From: Tessaracoccus flavescens
Lineage (GTDB): Bacteria > Actinomycetota > Actinomycetes > Propionibacteriales > Propionibacteriaceae
Length of the DNA: 7,174 nucleotides
Reading direction: 5' to 3'
Assembly: GCA_020741375.1 (NCBI GenBank)
Contig: DYZF01000003.1
Location: forward strand, 1-7,174
Shown: in pieces, positions 1 to 6,011 of the stretch
How the letters are laid out: the number at the start of each line of letters is the position of its first letter
Position numbering within the stretch: the stretch's first letter is position 1
Translations under genes and position numbers: made by a program
Notes under the pieces: model-generated
What the model saw: only the letters and a program-made list of their open reading frames with translations
Told to the model about the DNA's origin: nothing
The model's database searches: none

Positions 1-80
1 GGGGCCTTCGCGGTGGGTCGGGCGTCGGGGCGTTCACGCGCGCGATAAGCGCGTGAACAGCCCCTAGGCGAGAAGGCCCC
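1..80. terminator. Large nested inverted repeat, possible terminator or structured RNA
   Basis: The outer arms GGGGCCTTC (1-9) and GAAGGCCCC (72-80) are perfect reverse complements, and G10-C11 can add to the stem against 68-69 with a 2-nt bulge. Inside lies a second stem: GGGGC (27-31) pairs with GCCCC (60-64), and GTTCACGCGC (32-41) pairs with GCGCGTGAAC (49-58), leaving a 7-nt loop (42-48) and one bulged A (59). No T-run follows on either strand, so a classical intrinsic terminator is not shown. GC-rich hairpins lacking T-tracts are common in high-GC actinobacteria, so this may end a gene left of the window. It could equally be a structured RNA or operator. The stem may continue beyond the left edge. 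Confidence 0.55.
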
Positions 81-132
81 ATCCCCGCACCACTCGCCCC
101 AACCACAGGCAAGCCACAAACCAGCCAAAGAG
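81..132 (+). other. C-rich, G-poor spacer after the hairpin
   Basis: On the plus strand this stretch is rich in C and A, with few G and almost no T. It follows directly after the nested inverted repeat. This composition resembles the unstructured C-over-G regions used by Rho, so a transcript entering from the left could be terminated here. That is inference from composition only. I see no open reading frame of note in it. Confidence 0.25.
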
Positions 133-170
133 ATTTCGATACGCCCGGCGACTTCGTCGCGCGGACTACA
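133..170. repeat. Degenerate dispersed actinobacterial palindromic repeat
   Basis: The segment begins ATTTCGATACG, continues with a short hairpin (GCGAC 148-152, loop TTC, GTCGC 156-160) and ends near GGACTACA. It resembles the very common intergenic actinobacterial element that reads TTTCGATACG, then a short self-complementary core, then ACTAC/CTACTC. The resemblance is from memory of that repeat class and this copy is diverged. Such elements lie between genes and are usually present in many copies per genome. Confidence 0.45.
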
Positions 171-205
171 CAGTCAGCGGATGTGGGCGGACTGATCAGT
201 CAGCG
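171..205. repeat. 9-bp direct repeat flanking a 12-bp palindrome
   Basis: CAGTCAGCG occurs at 171-179 and again at 197-205. Overlapping the second copy is the perfect 12-bp palindrome GACTGATCAGTC (190-201). The segment lies 16-50 bp beyond the stop codon of the small minus-strand gene. The palindrome has no loop, so it looks more like a dimeric protein-binding site than a terminator. No function can be assigned. Confidence 0.35.
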
Positions 206-220
206 TAGGGCGGAGGGACC

Positions 221-400
221 TCAGCGGCGCTTCGAGGCGACAAACGCCTCGCGAGCCTCCGGGTCGTCCATGATCAGGTAGACCAACCCGCAATCCTGCG
301 GACCGGTGACGCTCGCCTGGCACAACGTGCAGGGCTCGCCGGGGCGCAGCGGGCACTTCGGGTCTGGCCGCCGCTTCACCTTTGCTTCAACTTTCAACAT
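221..400 (-). CDS. Small cysteine-rich protein, unknown function (DUF6767-like)
   Basis: This encodes a 59-residue soluble protein whose core reads KCPLRPGEPCTLCQ, then VTGPQDCGLVYLIMDDPE. Four cysteines (C-x8-C-x2-C, then one more in the QDCG motif) suggest a zinc or Fe-S site or a redox pair. I recognise this as a small conserved actinobacterial family; I believe it is DUF6767, but am not certain of the number. No function is known to me. The ATG at 400 is preferred over an upstream GTG at 475, because the 25 extra residues are low-complexity and lie upstream of the likely -10 element. There is no strong Shine-Dalgarno sequence. The gene is divergent from the yibE/F-like gene, sharing a 133-bp promoter region. 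No signal peptide or membrane segment is visible. Confidence 0.8.
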   Translation of the reverse strand: MLKVEAKVKRRPDPKCPLRPGEPCTLCQASVTGPQDCGLVYLIMDDPEAREAFVASKRR

Positions 401-410
401 TTCGAGATCC

Positions 411-438
411 ACTGTACGCCTCCCCCACCCAAGCCCAA
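411..438 (-). promoter_or_regulatory. Candidate promoter of the small Cys-rich gene
   Basis: On the minus strand, TACAGT (416-411) fits the actinobacterial -10 pattern TANNNT and lies 10 nt before the ATG at 400. A weak -35-like TTGGGC (438-433) stands 16 bp upstream of it. Initiation about 7 nt after the -10 would leave a leader of only 3-4 nt. This fits the lack of a clear ribosome binding site. The -35 match is poor, so the call rests mainly on the -10 element and the spacing. Confidence 0.4.
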
Positions 439-498
439 CGGGCGGGGTCACCCAAACCAGCGCACCACTCCCCACCCCGGCTCACGGGAACGACGCCC

Positions 499-533
499 GC
501 GACCCCGAACCGCGCACAGGTAAGTTGTCCCCC
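499..533 (+). promoter_or_regulatory. Candidate leaderless promoter of the yibE/F-like gene
   Basis: TAAGTT (521-526) matches TANNNT and is followed by exactly 7 nt (527-533) and then the A of the ATG at 534. This is the geometry expected for a leaderless actinobacterial transcript that starts at the initiation codon. A weak -35-like GCGACC (499-504) lies 16 bp upstream. No Shine-Dalgarno motif stands at a useful distance before the ATG. Leaderless translation is common in actinobacteria. Here it is inferred only from spacing. Confidence 0.5.
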
Positions 534-1796
534 ATGGGTCACGGACATTCGCACGGCAACCACGGCGTCGTCGAGGTGGGCGAGCGCGCCCGCAACATCC
601 TGATCGGATTCCTCATCGTCGTCGGTGTCCTCGCCATCGCCGGGCTGATCTGGCTCTGGCCCTCCCAAGCGCAGATCGACGGCGCCCTCACGAAGGTGTC
701 GGACCCAGCCGGCCTCACCTACGTCGACGCCAAGGTCGACGCCATCGAAGCCGGGTGCGCGTCGTCGGTGGAGACCCCCATCGGAACCGCGGCCTGCAGC
801 ACCGTTCTGGCGACCCTCCTCGACGGCGAACAGTCCGGCACCACCGTCGCCGTCGAACTCACCGGCGCCCACGTCCACAACGGGCTCCGCGTCGGCGACA
901 CCATCGAGGTGGCCAGCATTCCAACCGCCGACGGCCTCCACTACGCCTTCAGCGGCGTCGATCGCCTGCCCGTCCTCATCTTCATGGGCGTGCTGTTCCT
1001 GCTGGCGGTGGTCGCGGTGGCGCGCTGGAAGGGCCTGTTCGCCATCCTCGGCCTGGTGATCGCCGCATGGGTGCTGCTGGCGTTCATGCTGCCCGCCATC
1101 ATCATCGGCAAGCCGGGCATGGCCGTCGCGTTGTCGGGCTCGACGGTGATCATGTTCATCGTCCTCTACGTCGCCCACGGCGTTTCTCTGCGAACATCGG
1201 CGGCCCTCGCGGGCACCCTCCTGGGCTTGGCGGTGACGACGGCGCTCGGCTCGCTGGCCGTGCAGGCCGCCCGGCTTTCCGGGTTCGCCGACGAGAACGA
1301 GTACGACCTCGGCCTCCTCGCCCCCGGCATCGACTTCCAGGATCTCCTCATGGTGGGCATCATCATCGGCGGCTTGGGCGTGCTCAACGACGTCACCATC
1401 ACGCAGGCCTCAGCCGTGTGGGAGCTGAGGGCCGCGGCGCCTCAGTGGTCGCGGGCCAAGGTGTTCTCCGCGGGCATGCGCATCGGCCGCGACCACATCG
1501 CCTCCACGATCTACACCATCGTCTTCGCCTACGCAGGTGCGGCGCTGGCGGTGCTGCTGCTGATCTACTTCTCCAACCGGGAGCCGCTTGCACTCCTGAC
1601 GCAAGAACTGTTCGCCGGTGAGGGCGTCCGAACCTTGGCCTCGGCGATCGGGCTGATCCTGTCAGTGCCGATCACGACGGGGCTCGCAGCCCTGACCGTC
1701 GGTCCGGCCCGGGTGCCCGCCGAGGGCGCCCGGCACGCCGACTATGAGGCTGACGACGTCGATTCAGCGACCGCGACCGGGGACGGGCAGGCCTAA
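534..1796 (+). CDS. YibE/F-like multipass membrane protein
   Basis: This 420-residue protein fits the YibE/F family (Pfam PF07907), multispan membrane proteins of unproven function, some suspected of transport. The cytoplasmic N-terminus is histidine-rich (MGHGHSHGNHG). Membrane segment 1 (about 21-42) is followed by an external domain (44-144) with two cysteines (75, 88) that could form a disulfide. About seven more helices follow: 146-163, 167-191, 196-214, 222-243, 271-291, 322-346 and 368-388. The family signatures GGLGVLNDVTITQAS (279-293) and GRDHIASTIYTIVFAYAG (318-335) are intact. The tail (390-420) is acidic. The ATG at 534 is chosen over an in-frame upstream start at 306, because the earlier 76 residues have no family character and lie antisense to the small gene. 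The last 33 bp overlap the convergent nfu-type gene. Confidence 0.9.
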   Translation: MGHGHSHGNHGVVEVGERARNILIGFLIVVGVLAIAGLIWLWPSQAQIDGALTKVSDPAGLTYVDAKVDAIEAGCASSVETPIGTAACSTVLATLLDGEQSGTTVAVELTGAHVHNGLRVGDTIEVASIPTADGLHYAFSGVDRLPVLIFMGVLFLLAVVAVARWKGLFAILGLVIAAWVLLAFMLPAIIIGKPGMAVALSGSTVIMFIVLYVAHGVSLRTSAALAGTLLGLAVTTALGSLAVQAARLSGFADENEYDLGLLAPGIDFQDLLMVGIIIGGLGVLNDVTITQASAVWELRAAAPQWSRAKVFSAGMRIGRDHIASTIYTIVFAYAGAALAVLLLIYFSNREPLALLTQELFAGEGVRTLASAIGLILSVPITTGLAALTVGPARVPAEGARHADYEADDVDSATATGDGQA

Positions 1797-2327
1797 CCAG
1801 CCGCCGCCCTGGTGCTCGCCGCCGACTCGCTCGACGCGTTCCAGCATCGGGTAGCGGGCCTTCACCGTCGTCTCGATCCGGTCGTGCAGCGTTGAGCCGG
1901 CCGCCGGGCAATCCTCGCAGGCGCCGCCGAAATCCAGCGTCAGGGTGGACGCCGTCGATCCCGTCACGGTGATGTGCCCGCCGTGCGACGCGACGTAGCT
2001 GGCCAACTCGCCTTCCAGCACTTCGCGCGCGATGTGGCCCAGCAGCTCGGCGGAACCCTCGGAGATCTCCCAGCCGTCGAGGTCGACGGCGGCTGCGACG
2101 GCGTCGCGGATCCGCGGGCCGTGCTCGCTGAGGCTCTGCTCGGGTGCCAGCCACGTCCACACGCCACCACGCTCGACGAAGATCTTGCTCAGCACGCCGT
2201 ACTCCAGCAGCGGGCCGACGGTGCCGGGCGCCTTGGTCACCAGACCCACCGGGAGGTCGACGTCTGTCACCCACCGCACCGCGTTGGGTTCGCCGGGGAT
2301 CCCTTGGGGATGGATTGCTCGTTTCAC
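1764..2327 (-). CDS. Nfu-type iron-sulfur cluster carrier protein
   Basis: This 187-residue protein is likely to carry a [4Fe-4S] cluster to client apoproteins. Residues about 12-85 look like the Nfu N-terminal domain (GEPNAVRW near 12-19, then GPLLEYGVLSKIFVERGGVW at 38-57). Residues about 90-165 are a NifU C-terminal domain with GGHITVTG (116-123) and the cluster-binding CxxC, Cys137 and Cys140, in GGACEDCPAAG. Two-domain Nfu proteins of this type occur in bacteria and mitochondria. The start is the GTG at 2327, which overlaps the feoB stop in GTGA; GGAGG lies 10 nt upstream inside feoB. An open frame to 2462 exists, but its extra residues only shadow feoB. Translational coupling places it in the feo operon, in the slot where enterobacteria have feoC. 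A role in Fe(II) uptake or in passing new iron to Fe-S assembly is inference. Confidence 0.88.
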   Translation of the reverse strand: MKRAIHPQGIPGEPNAVRWVTDVDLPVGLVTKAPGTVGPLLEYGVLSKIFVERGGVWTWLAPEQSLSEHGPRIRDAVAAAVDLDGWEISEGSAELLGHIAREVLEGELASYVASHGGHITVTGSTASTLTLDFGGACEDCPAAGSTLHDRIETTVKARYPMLERVERVGGEHQGGGWLGLPVPGRGR

Positions 2328-4261
2328 GCCCACAATGCCTCCGTCAGAACGCGGGCCAAGAAGGCCATCACCCATGCGGTGACGCCTAGATATGCAAAGG
2401 CGATGGCGGGCCACTTCCACGTGCCGGTCTCGCGGCGCATCACCGCCAGCGTCGACATGCACTGCAGCGCGTACACGAAGAACACCAGCAGGGCGGTGAT
2501 CGTGGGCGGCGTGAAAACCTTCTCGCCGGCGCGCTTCCCGTCCTGATGGGTCATGTTGGCGAGCGCCTCTGTGGGGTTCTCGGGATCAGACGCCGACGCC
2601 ACCTGACCCAGCGTGGAGACGAACACTTCGCGCGCCGCGAGCGACGAGATGACGCCCACGTTGACGCGCCAGTCGAAGCCCAGAGGCTCGAAGACGGGTT
2701 GCACGGCTCGGCCGATCGCGGCGGCGGCGGAGTTGTCGAGCGTGTAGGCCGCGACGGCGACGTCGTCGGTGGGGTCCACCCCGGCGGCGGCGAGGTCGGC
2801 GTCGGAGCGGATCGGCAGGCTCAACAGCGCCCACAGCACCACGGTAGTGATGAGGATGATCGAGGTGACCTTTTTCAGGAACGCCTTGCACGCGTCCCAC
2901 ACCGAGATCAGGACGGTGCGCAGGCGCGGCAACCTGTATGACGGCATCTCCATGTAGAACGGCAGGCCGACGCCGGAGCGGCCGACGATGCGCTTCCAGA
3001 ACCACGCCGACGTCATCGCCGAGGCAGCACCCAGGAGGTAGAGGCCGAACATGATGACGCCCTGCAGCGTGAACGGACCGACGCGCGCCTCGTTGGGCAC
3101 GAGCAGGCCGATCAGCAGCACATAGACGGGCAGACGGGCCGAACACGTCATCAAGGGTGCGGCCATCATCGTGGCGAGCCGATCCTTGGCCGACGGCAGC
3201 GTCCGAGTGGCCATGATGCCCGGGATCGCGCATGCCACAGAGCTCAGCAGCGCGACGAACGCCCGCCCCTCGAGCCCCGCCGTCGACATGATCCGGTCCA
3301 TCAGGTACGCCGCCCGCGAGAGGTAGCCGGAGCCCTCCAGCAGCGAGATGAGCACGAACAGAAGCGCGATCTGCGGGAGGAACACTAGGACACCACCCAC
3401 ACCGGCGAGGAGCGCGTCGGCGACGAAACTGGCCAGCCACGGGATGCCGATGGCGGCGCGGGCCGCCTCGCCGAGGGCTACGAACGCCTCCTCGATCAGG
3501 GTCTGCAGCGGCGCGGCCACGGCGAAGATGATCTGGAAGAACGCGAACATCGTGGCGAAGAAGATGACGCTGCCGAGCACCGGGTGCAGCAGGATCGAAT
3601 CCAGTTTGCCGGTGCGTGAATCCGGGTCTGGGGCGTGGAAGTGCGCGGCCTTGAGGATCGATTGCGCCCAGCCCACCACCTCGTCGGGCTCCGTGGGCGG
3701 CGGCATGATCGGGGCCGGCCACGTCGACGGTGTGGCCATCACCTCGCGCAGTGCCTCGACGCCCCGTCGCTCCCCCGCGACCACCGGCAGCACCTTCGTG
3801 CCCAGCGCCCTGCCGAGAGCTTCGGGGTCCACCCGGCCACCCCGTCGGATCAGCTCATCGACGAACGTGAGGACCACCGTCGTGGGCAGGCCCGCCTGCT
3901 GCACCTGGGCAACGAGGTTGAGGCCGCGGCGCAGGTTGGTGGCGTCGACGACGACGAGCAGGCCGGCGAGGGTGTCGGCCTCCTCGAGGACGGTGGCGAC
4001 CACTTCCTCGTCGGGGCTGATCGGATCCAGCGAATAGGTGCCAGGAAGATCTTCGACGACGACGATGCCGGTGTCGGTCTCGACGGCGCCCTCGAAGCGG
4101 GAGACGGTGACGCCTGGATAGTTGCCGGTCTTGGCGCGCAGGCCGGTCAGGCCGTTGAAGAGGGTGGTCTTGCCGGCATTGGGGCTGCCGACCAGCGCGA
4201 TCCGCGGGGCGTCCCGATCGACGGCGACGGCGGGCGCGCCGTGATGGTGGTGGTGGGTCAT
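2324..4261 (-). CDS. feoB: Ferrous iron transport protein FeoB
   Basis: This 645-residue inner-membrane Fe(II) transporter has an N-terminal G domain. G1 is GSPNAGKT (25-32), switch I holds GNYPGVT (46-52), and G3 is DLPG (71-74). G4 is TFVD (132-135), not the usual NxxD. G5 is near VAGERRG (161-167). A helical spacer (about 168-225) leads to the membrane part. The gate-domain signatures FLPQIALLF, LLEGSGYLSRAAYLMDR and ACAIPGIMATRT and the downstream MTCSARLPVY are present, as is the second gate REVFVSTLG and the C-terminal helices. The protein starts MTHHHHHG, a natural five-histidine run. The ATG at 4261 overlaps the feoA stop (ATGA), with GGTGGAG just upstream. An upstream in-frame extension only shadows feoA. 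It is slightly shorter than many FeoB proteins, but all domains are present and no frameshift is seen. Confidence 0.97.
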   Translation of the reverse strand: MTHHHHHGAPAVAVDRDAPRIALVGSPNAGKTTLFNGLTGLRAKTGNYPGVTVSRFEGAVETDTGIVVVEDLPGTYSLDPISPDEEVVATVLEEADTLAGLLVVVDATNLRRGLNLVAQVQQAGLPTTVVLTFVDELIRRGGRVDPEALGRALGTKVLPVVAGERRGVEALREVMATPSTWPAPIMPPPTEPDEVVGWAQSILKAAHFHAPDPDSRTGKLDSILLHPVLGSVIFFATMFAFFQIIFAVAAPLQTLIEEAFVALGEAARAAIGIPWLASFVADALLAGVGGVLVFLPQIALLFVLISLLEGSGYLSRAAYLMDRIMSTAGLEGRAFVALLSSVACAIPGIMATRTLPSAKDRLATMMAAPLMTCSARLPVYVLLIGLLVPNEARVGPFTLQGVIMFGLYLLGAASAMTSAWFWKRIVGRSGVGLPFYMEMPSYRLPRLRTVLISVWDACKAFLKKVTSIILITTVVLWALLSLPIRSDADLAAAGVDPTDDVAVAAYTLDNSAAAAIGRAVQPVFEPLGFDWRVNVGVISSLAAREVFVSTLGQVASASDPENPTEALANMTHQDGKRAGEKVFTPPTITALLVFFVYALQCMSTLAVMRRETGTWKWPAIAFAYLGVTAWVMAFLARVLTEALWA

Positions 4262-4548
4262 AGCTCCACCAGGATCCGTCTGGCTTGGGCGCGACGCAGC
4301 ACGATCTCGACGCCGCCGACGCGGAACATCATCGGATCGCCGAGCGGGGCGCTGCGGAGGCGGACGACGCGCTCGCCGGGGGCGAAGCCGAGGTCGAAGA
4401 GCCGTCGGGCGACGATGTCGTCGTCGTCGAAGCAGACGATGGCGGCGGATTCGCCGATGGGAAGCTCGTCGAGCGGGCGGGTCGACTGCGACACCAGCGC
4501 CTTCGCCGTGGCGCATCGTCGCCCGGCCAACCGCTCCACGAGACTCAT
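4258..4548 (-). CDS. feoA: FeoA, SH3-like accessory protein of FeoB
   Basis: This 96-residue cytosolic protein is required with FeoB for Fe(II) uptake in bacteria studied so far. Residues about 24-96 form the FeoA SH3-like domain, with the family pattern RLFDLGFAPGERVVRLR, then APLGDPMMFRVGG, then IVLRRAQARRILVEL. About 23 residues precede the domain, somewhat longer than minimal FeoA. The domain contains one cysteine (in AAIVCFDDDD). The start is the ATG at 4548. AGGAG lies 13 nt upstream, which is far for a Shine-Dalgarno, and a -10-like TACCGT lies exactly 7 nt upstream, so translation may be leaderless. The stop overlaps the feoB start (ATGA), so the two proteins should be made in step. 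Confidence 0.94.
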   Translation of the reverse strand: MSLVERLAGRRCATAKALVSQSTRPLDELPIGESAAIVCFDDDDIVARRLFDLGFAPGERVVRLRSAPLGDPMMFRVGGVEIVLRRAQARRILVEL

Positions 4549-4585
4549 GAGAATTACGGTACTCCTGCGTTACGGAATATCTGAA
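4549..4585 (-). promoter_or_regulatory. Candidate feo operon promoter with 6-bp direct repeats
   Basis: On the minus strand, TACCGT (4561-4556) fits TANNNT and ends 7 nt before the feoA ATG. TTCAGA (4585-4580) stands 18 bp upstream and matches 4 of 6 bases of TTGACA. CCGTAA occurs twice on the minus strand, at 4575-4570 and 4559-4554, 16 bp apart; the second copy overlaps the -10. Such a repeated site over a promoter could bind a regulator. I could not find a convincing DtxR/IdeR box (consensus TTAGGTTAGSCTAACCTAA), although iron control would be expected for feo. Confidence 0.45.
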
Positions 4586-4656
4586 CCGGGGTCGCTTGGT
4601 GGATGGACTCCCTCTCCCGCAGGATGGCTCAACAACCAGACTCGACAGCGACCGCG

Positions 4657-5997
4657 CTACTGCGACCGGATCGCCGCCAACGGGCTCAACTTCATCGCCC
4701 GCTGCGCCGGCACGAAGCCGCTAACGGTACCGATGAGCGTCGCGAACACCACCGCGCCCAGCATCAACCACCACGGGATGCGCGAGATCCCACCGCCAGA
4801 GCCGCCCATCTCGCCCATGAACTGCTGACCCAGCGTCGCGTTGATCACGAACGACGCCGCCAAGCTCAACAGCAATCCGAACAGGCCTCCGAAGAAGCCG
4901 ATGCTGGAGGCCTCGAACAGGAACATCCGTCGGATGTCGCCGAGCGACGCGCCCAGCACCTTCATGACGCCGATCTCCTTGGTGCGCTCGTAAACACTCA
5001 TCATCATCGTGTTGGCGATACCGATGGCCGCGACCAGCAGCGAGATCGCGCCGATGCCGCCGAACACGGCCTGGATCATCGCCGACTGCCGCTGCGCCTC
5101 CCGAATCCACTCCACCTCGGAATATGCCTGCACACCCTCCTCCTTGAGGATGGTGTTGAGCGCCTCGGCGTCCTCCATCGTCTCGGTTTCCAGCACGAAC
5201 ATCGAGTAGATGAACTCGCCCATCGGCTTGCCCGACGGCGTCGTCGGCTGGCCCGGGATGGCCTTGCCCTTGTACGCCTTCTCCAGCACCGGGATGAGCG
5301 CGTCGAGGTCGACGTAGACGCTCTGCGAATGCCGGGTCCACACGTTAGGCTCGCCGGCCAGCACCGCTCCGGTCGGCACGAGGATCTTCTTCGGTGGCTT
5401 CGGCGTGTTCGGATCCGGCGGTGGGCATCCGGGCCCCATGCAGTCGCCGCCGGCGCCGTCGAACGACATGTAGATCTGGGCCGTCGCAAGATCGACGGGG
5501 ATCGGCATGCCCGTGTTCGGGTCGTAGAAGGTCTCTTGGACCTTGTCGCCCAGCACCCAGCGCAGCGGGTCGCCGTCGACGGGGAGTTGTCCGGACGCGA
5601 CGTCCAGCTTCATGGCCTCGATCGCCGCGGCGGGCATCGCCTGGATCTGCGGCCAGCCCGTCGTACTGCCCACCTGCACCTGGATCTGCGGGTTGTACAC
5701 GGGCCAGGCGGCCTTGACGCCGGGGTAGTTACGGAACTCCGCGAGGTAGCGGTCGTCCATCTGCTTGGCCTGCACCCCGGGCTGGGTCTGCATCGGCGGC
5801 CCCAGCACCTGCACCTGTCGCAGGTTGGCCTGCCGCTCGATCGATTCGAACTGCGAGGCGCTCATGCCGTAGCCGAGCGAGACCATGACCACCACCGAGA
5901 GCGTGCCGATGACGACGCCGCTCACGGTCATGAAGGTGCGGAACTTGCGTTGCCACAGCGAGCCGAGGCTGGCGGCGAGCAAGTCGCCAAAGCGCAT
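4657..5997 (-). CDS. MacB/FtsX-family ABC transporter permease
   Basis: This 446-residue permease belongs to the type VII ABC (MacB/LolCDE-like) superfamily, which moves substrates or force across or at the membrane without a classical channel. It has membrane segment 1 at about 21-43 (preceded by LLAASLGSLWQRKFRTFMTV), a large external MacB-type domain (45-306), and an FtsX domain with helices at about 308-332, 362-386 and 409-430. The coupling region YERTKEIGVMKVLGAS (336-351) and the terminal motif PAQRAMKLSPLAAIR are typical. The external domain carries an insert rich in Pro and Gly (about 183-204) with the protein's only two cysteines (186, 191). GGGAG lies 8 nt before the ATG. The gene follows the CARDB-type gene by 14 bp, so they are co-transcribed. 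The substrate is unknown. Confidence 0.93.
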   Translation of the reverse strand: MRFGDLLAASLGSLWQRKFRTFMTVSGVVIGTLSVVVMVSLGYGMSASQFESIERQANLRQVQVLGPPMQTQPGVQAKQMDDRYLAEFRNYPGVKAAWPVYNPQIQVQVGSTTGWPQIQAMPAAAIEAMKLDVASGQLPVDGDPLRWVLGDKVQETFYDPNTGMPIPVDLATAQIYMSFDGAGGDCMGPGCPPPDPNTPKPPKKILVPTGAVLAGEPNVWTRHSQSVYVDLDALIPVLEKAYKGKAIPGQPTTPSGKPMGEFIYSMFVLETETMEDAEALNTILKEEGVQAYSEVEWIREAQRQSAMIQAVFGGIGAISLLVAAIGIANTMMMSVYERTKEIGVMKVLGASLGDIRRMFLFEASSIGFFGGLFGLLLSLAASFVINATLGQQFMGEMGGSGGGISRIPWWLMLGAVVFATLIGTVSGFVPAQRAMKLSPLAAIRSQ

Positions 5998-6011
5998 GGA
6001 GGTGGCTCCCG

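Noticed and set aside
1..220. tRNA gene or CRISPR array in the non-coding left end
   Set aside because: No cloverleaf with a TTCRA arm and acceptor pairing, and no regularly spaced repeats, could be found.
433..453. Small inverted repeats GCCC-AAC-GGGC and GGGTCACCC in the divergent promoter region
   Set aside because: Arms of 4 bp are expected by chance in GC-rich DNA.
401..475. Longer form of the small Cys-rich protein starting at GTG 475
   Set aside because: The added residues are low-complexity, and the likely -10 element lies inside this stretch.
306..533. N-terminal extension of the YibE/F-like protein
   Set aside because: The frame is open to 306, but the 76 residues have no family character, run antisense to the Cys-rich gene, and lie upstream of a good leaderless start at 534.
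387..1178. Long minus-strand frame opposite yibE/F
   Set aside because: It is Asp/Gly/His-rich, typical of an antisense shadow in GC-rich DNA, and it conflicts with a clear multipass membrane protein.
2328..2462. Extension of the Nfu protein into feoB
   Set aside because: It has no Nfu homology and overlaps the FeoB C-terminus. The GTG in GTGA, with GGAGG upstream, explains the start better.
4262..4516. Extension of FeoB upstream of MTHHHHHG
   Set aside because: The translation is an arginine-rich shadow of feoA. The ATGA overlap gives a natural start.
4620..4650. Possible DtxR/IdeR box upstream of feoA
   Set aside because: A GGTTGTTGAGCCATCC-like stretch on the minus strand matches the consensus only partly, so no operator is called.
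3635..4828. Long plus-strand frame opposite feoB and feoA
   Set aside because: It crosses two well-supported genes and an intergenic region, and is low-complexity.
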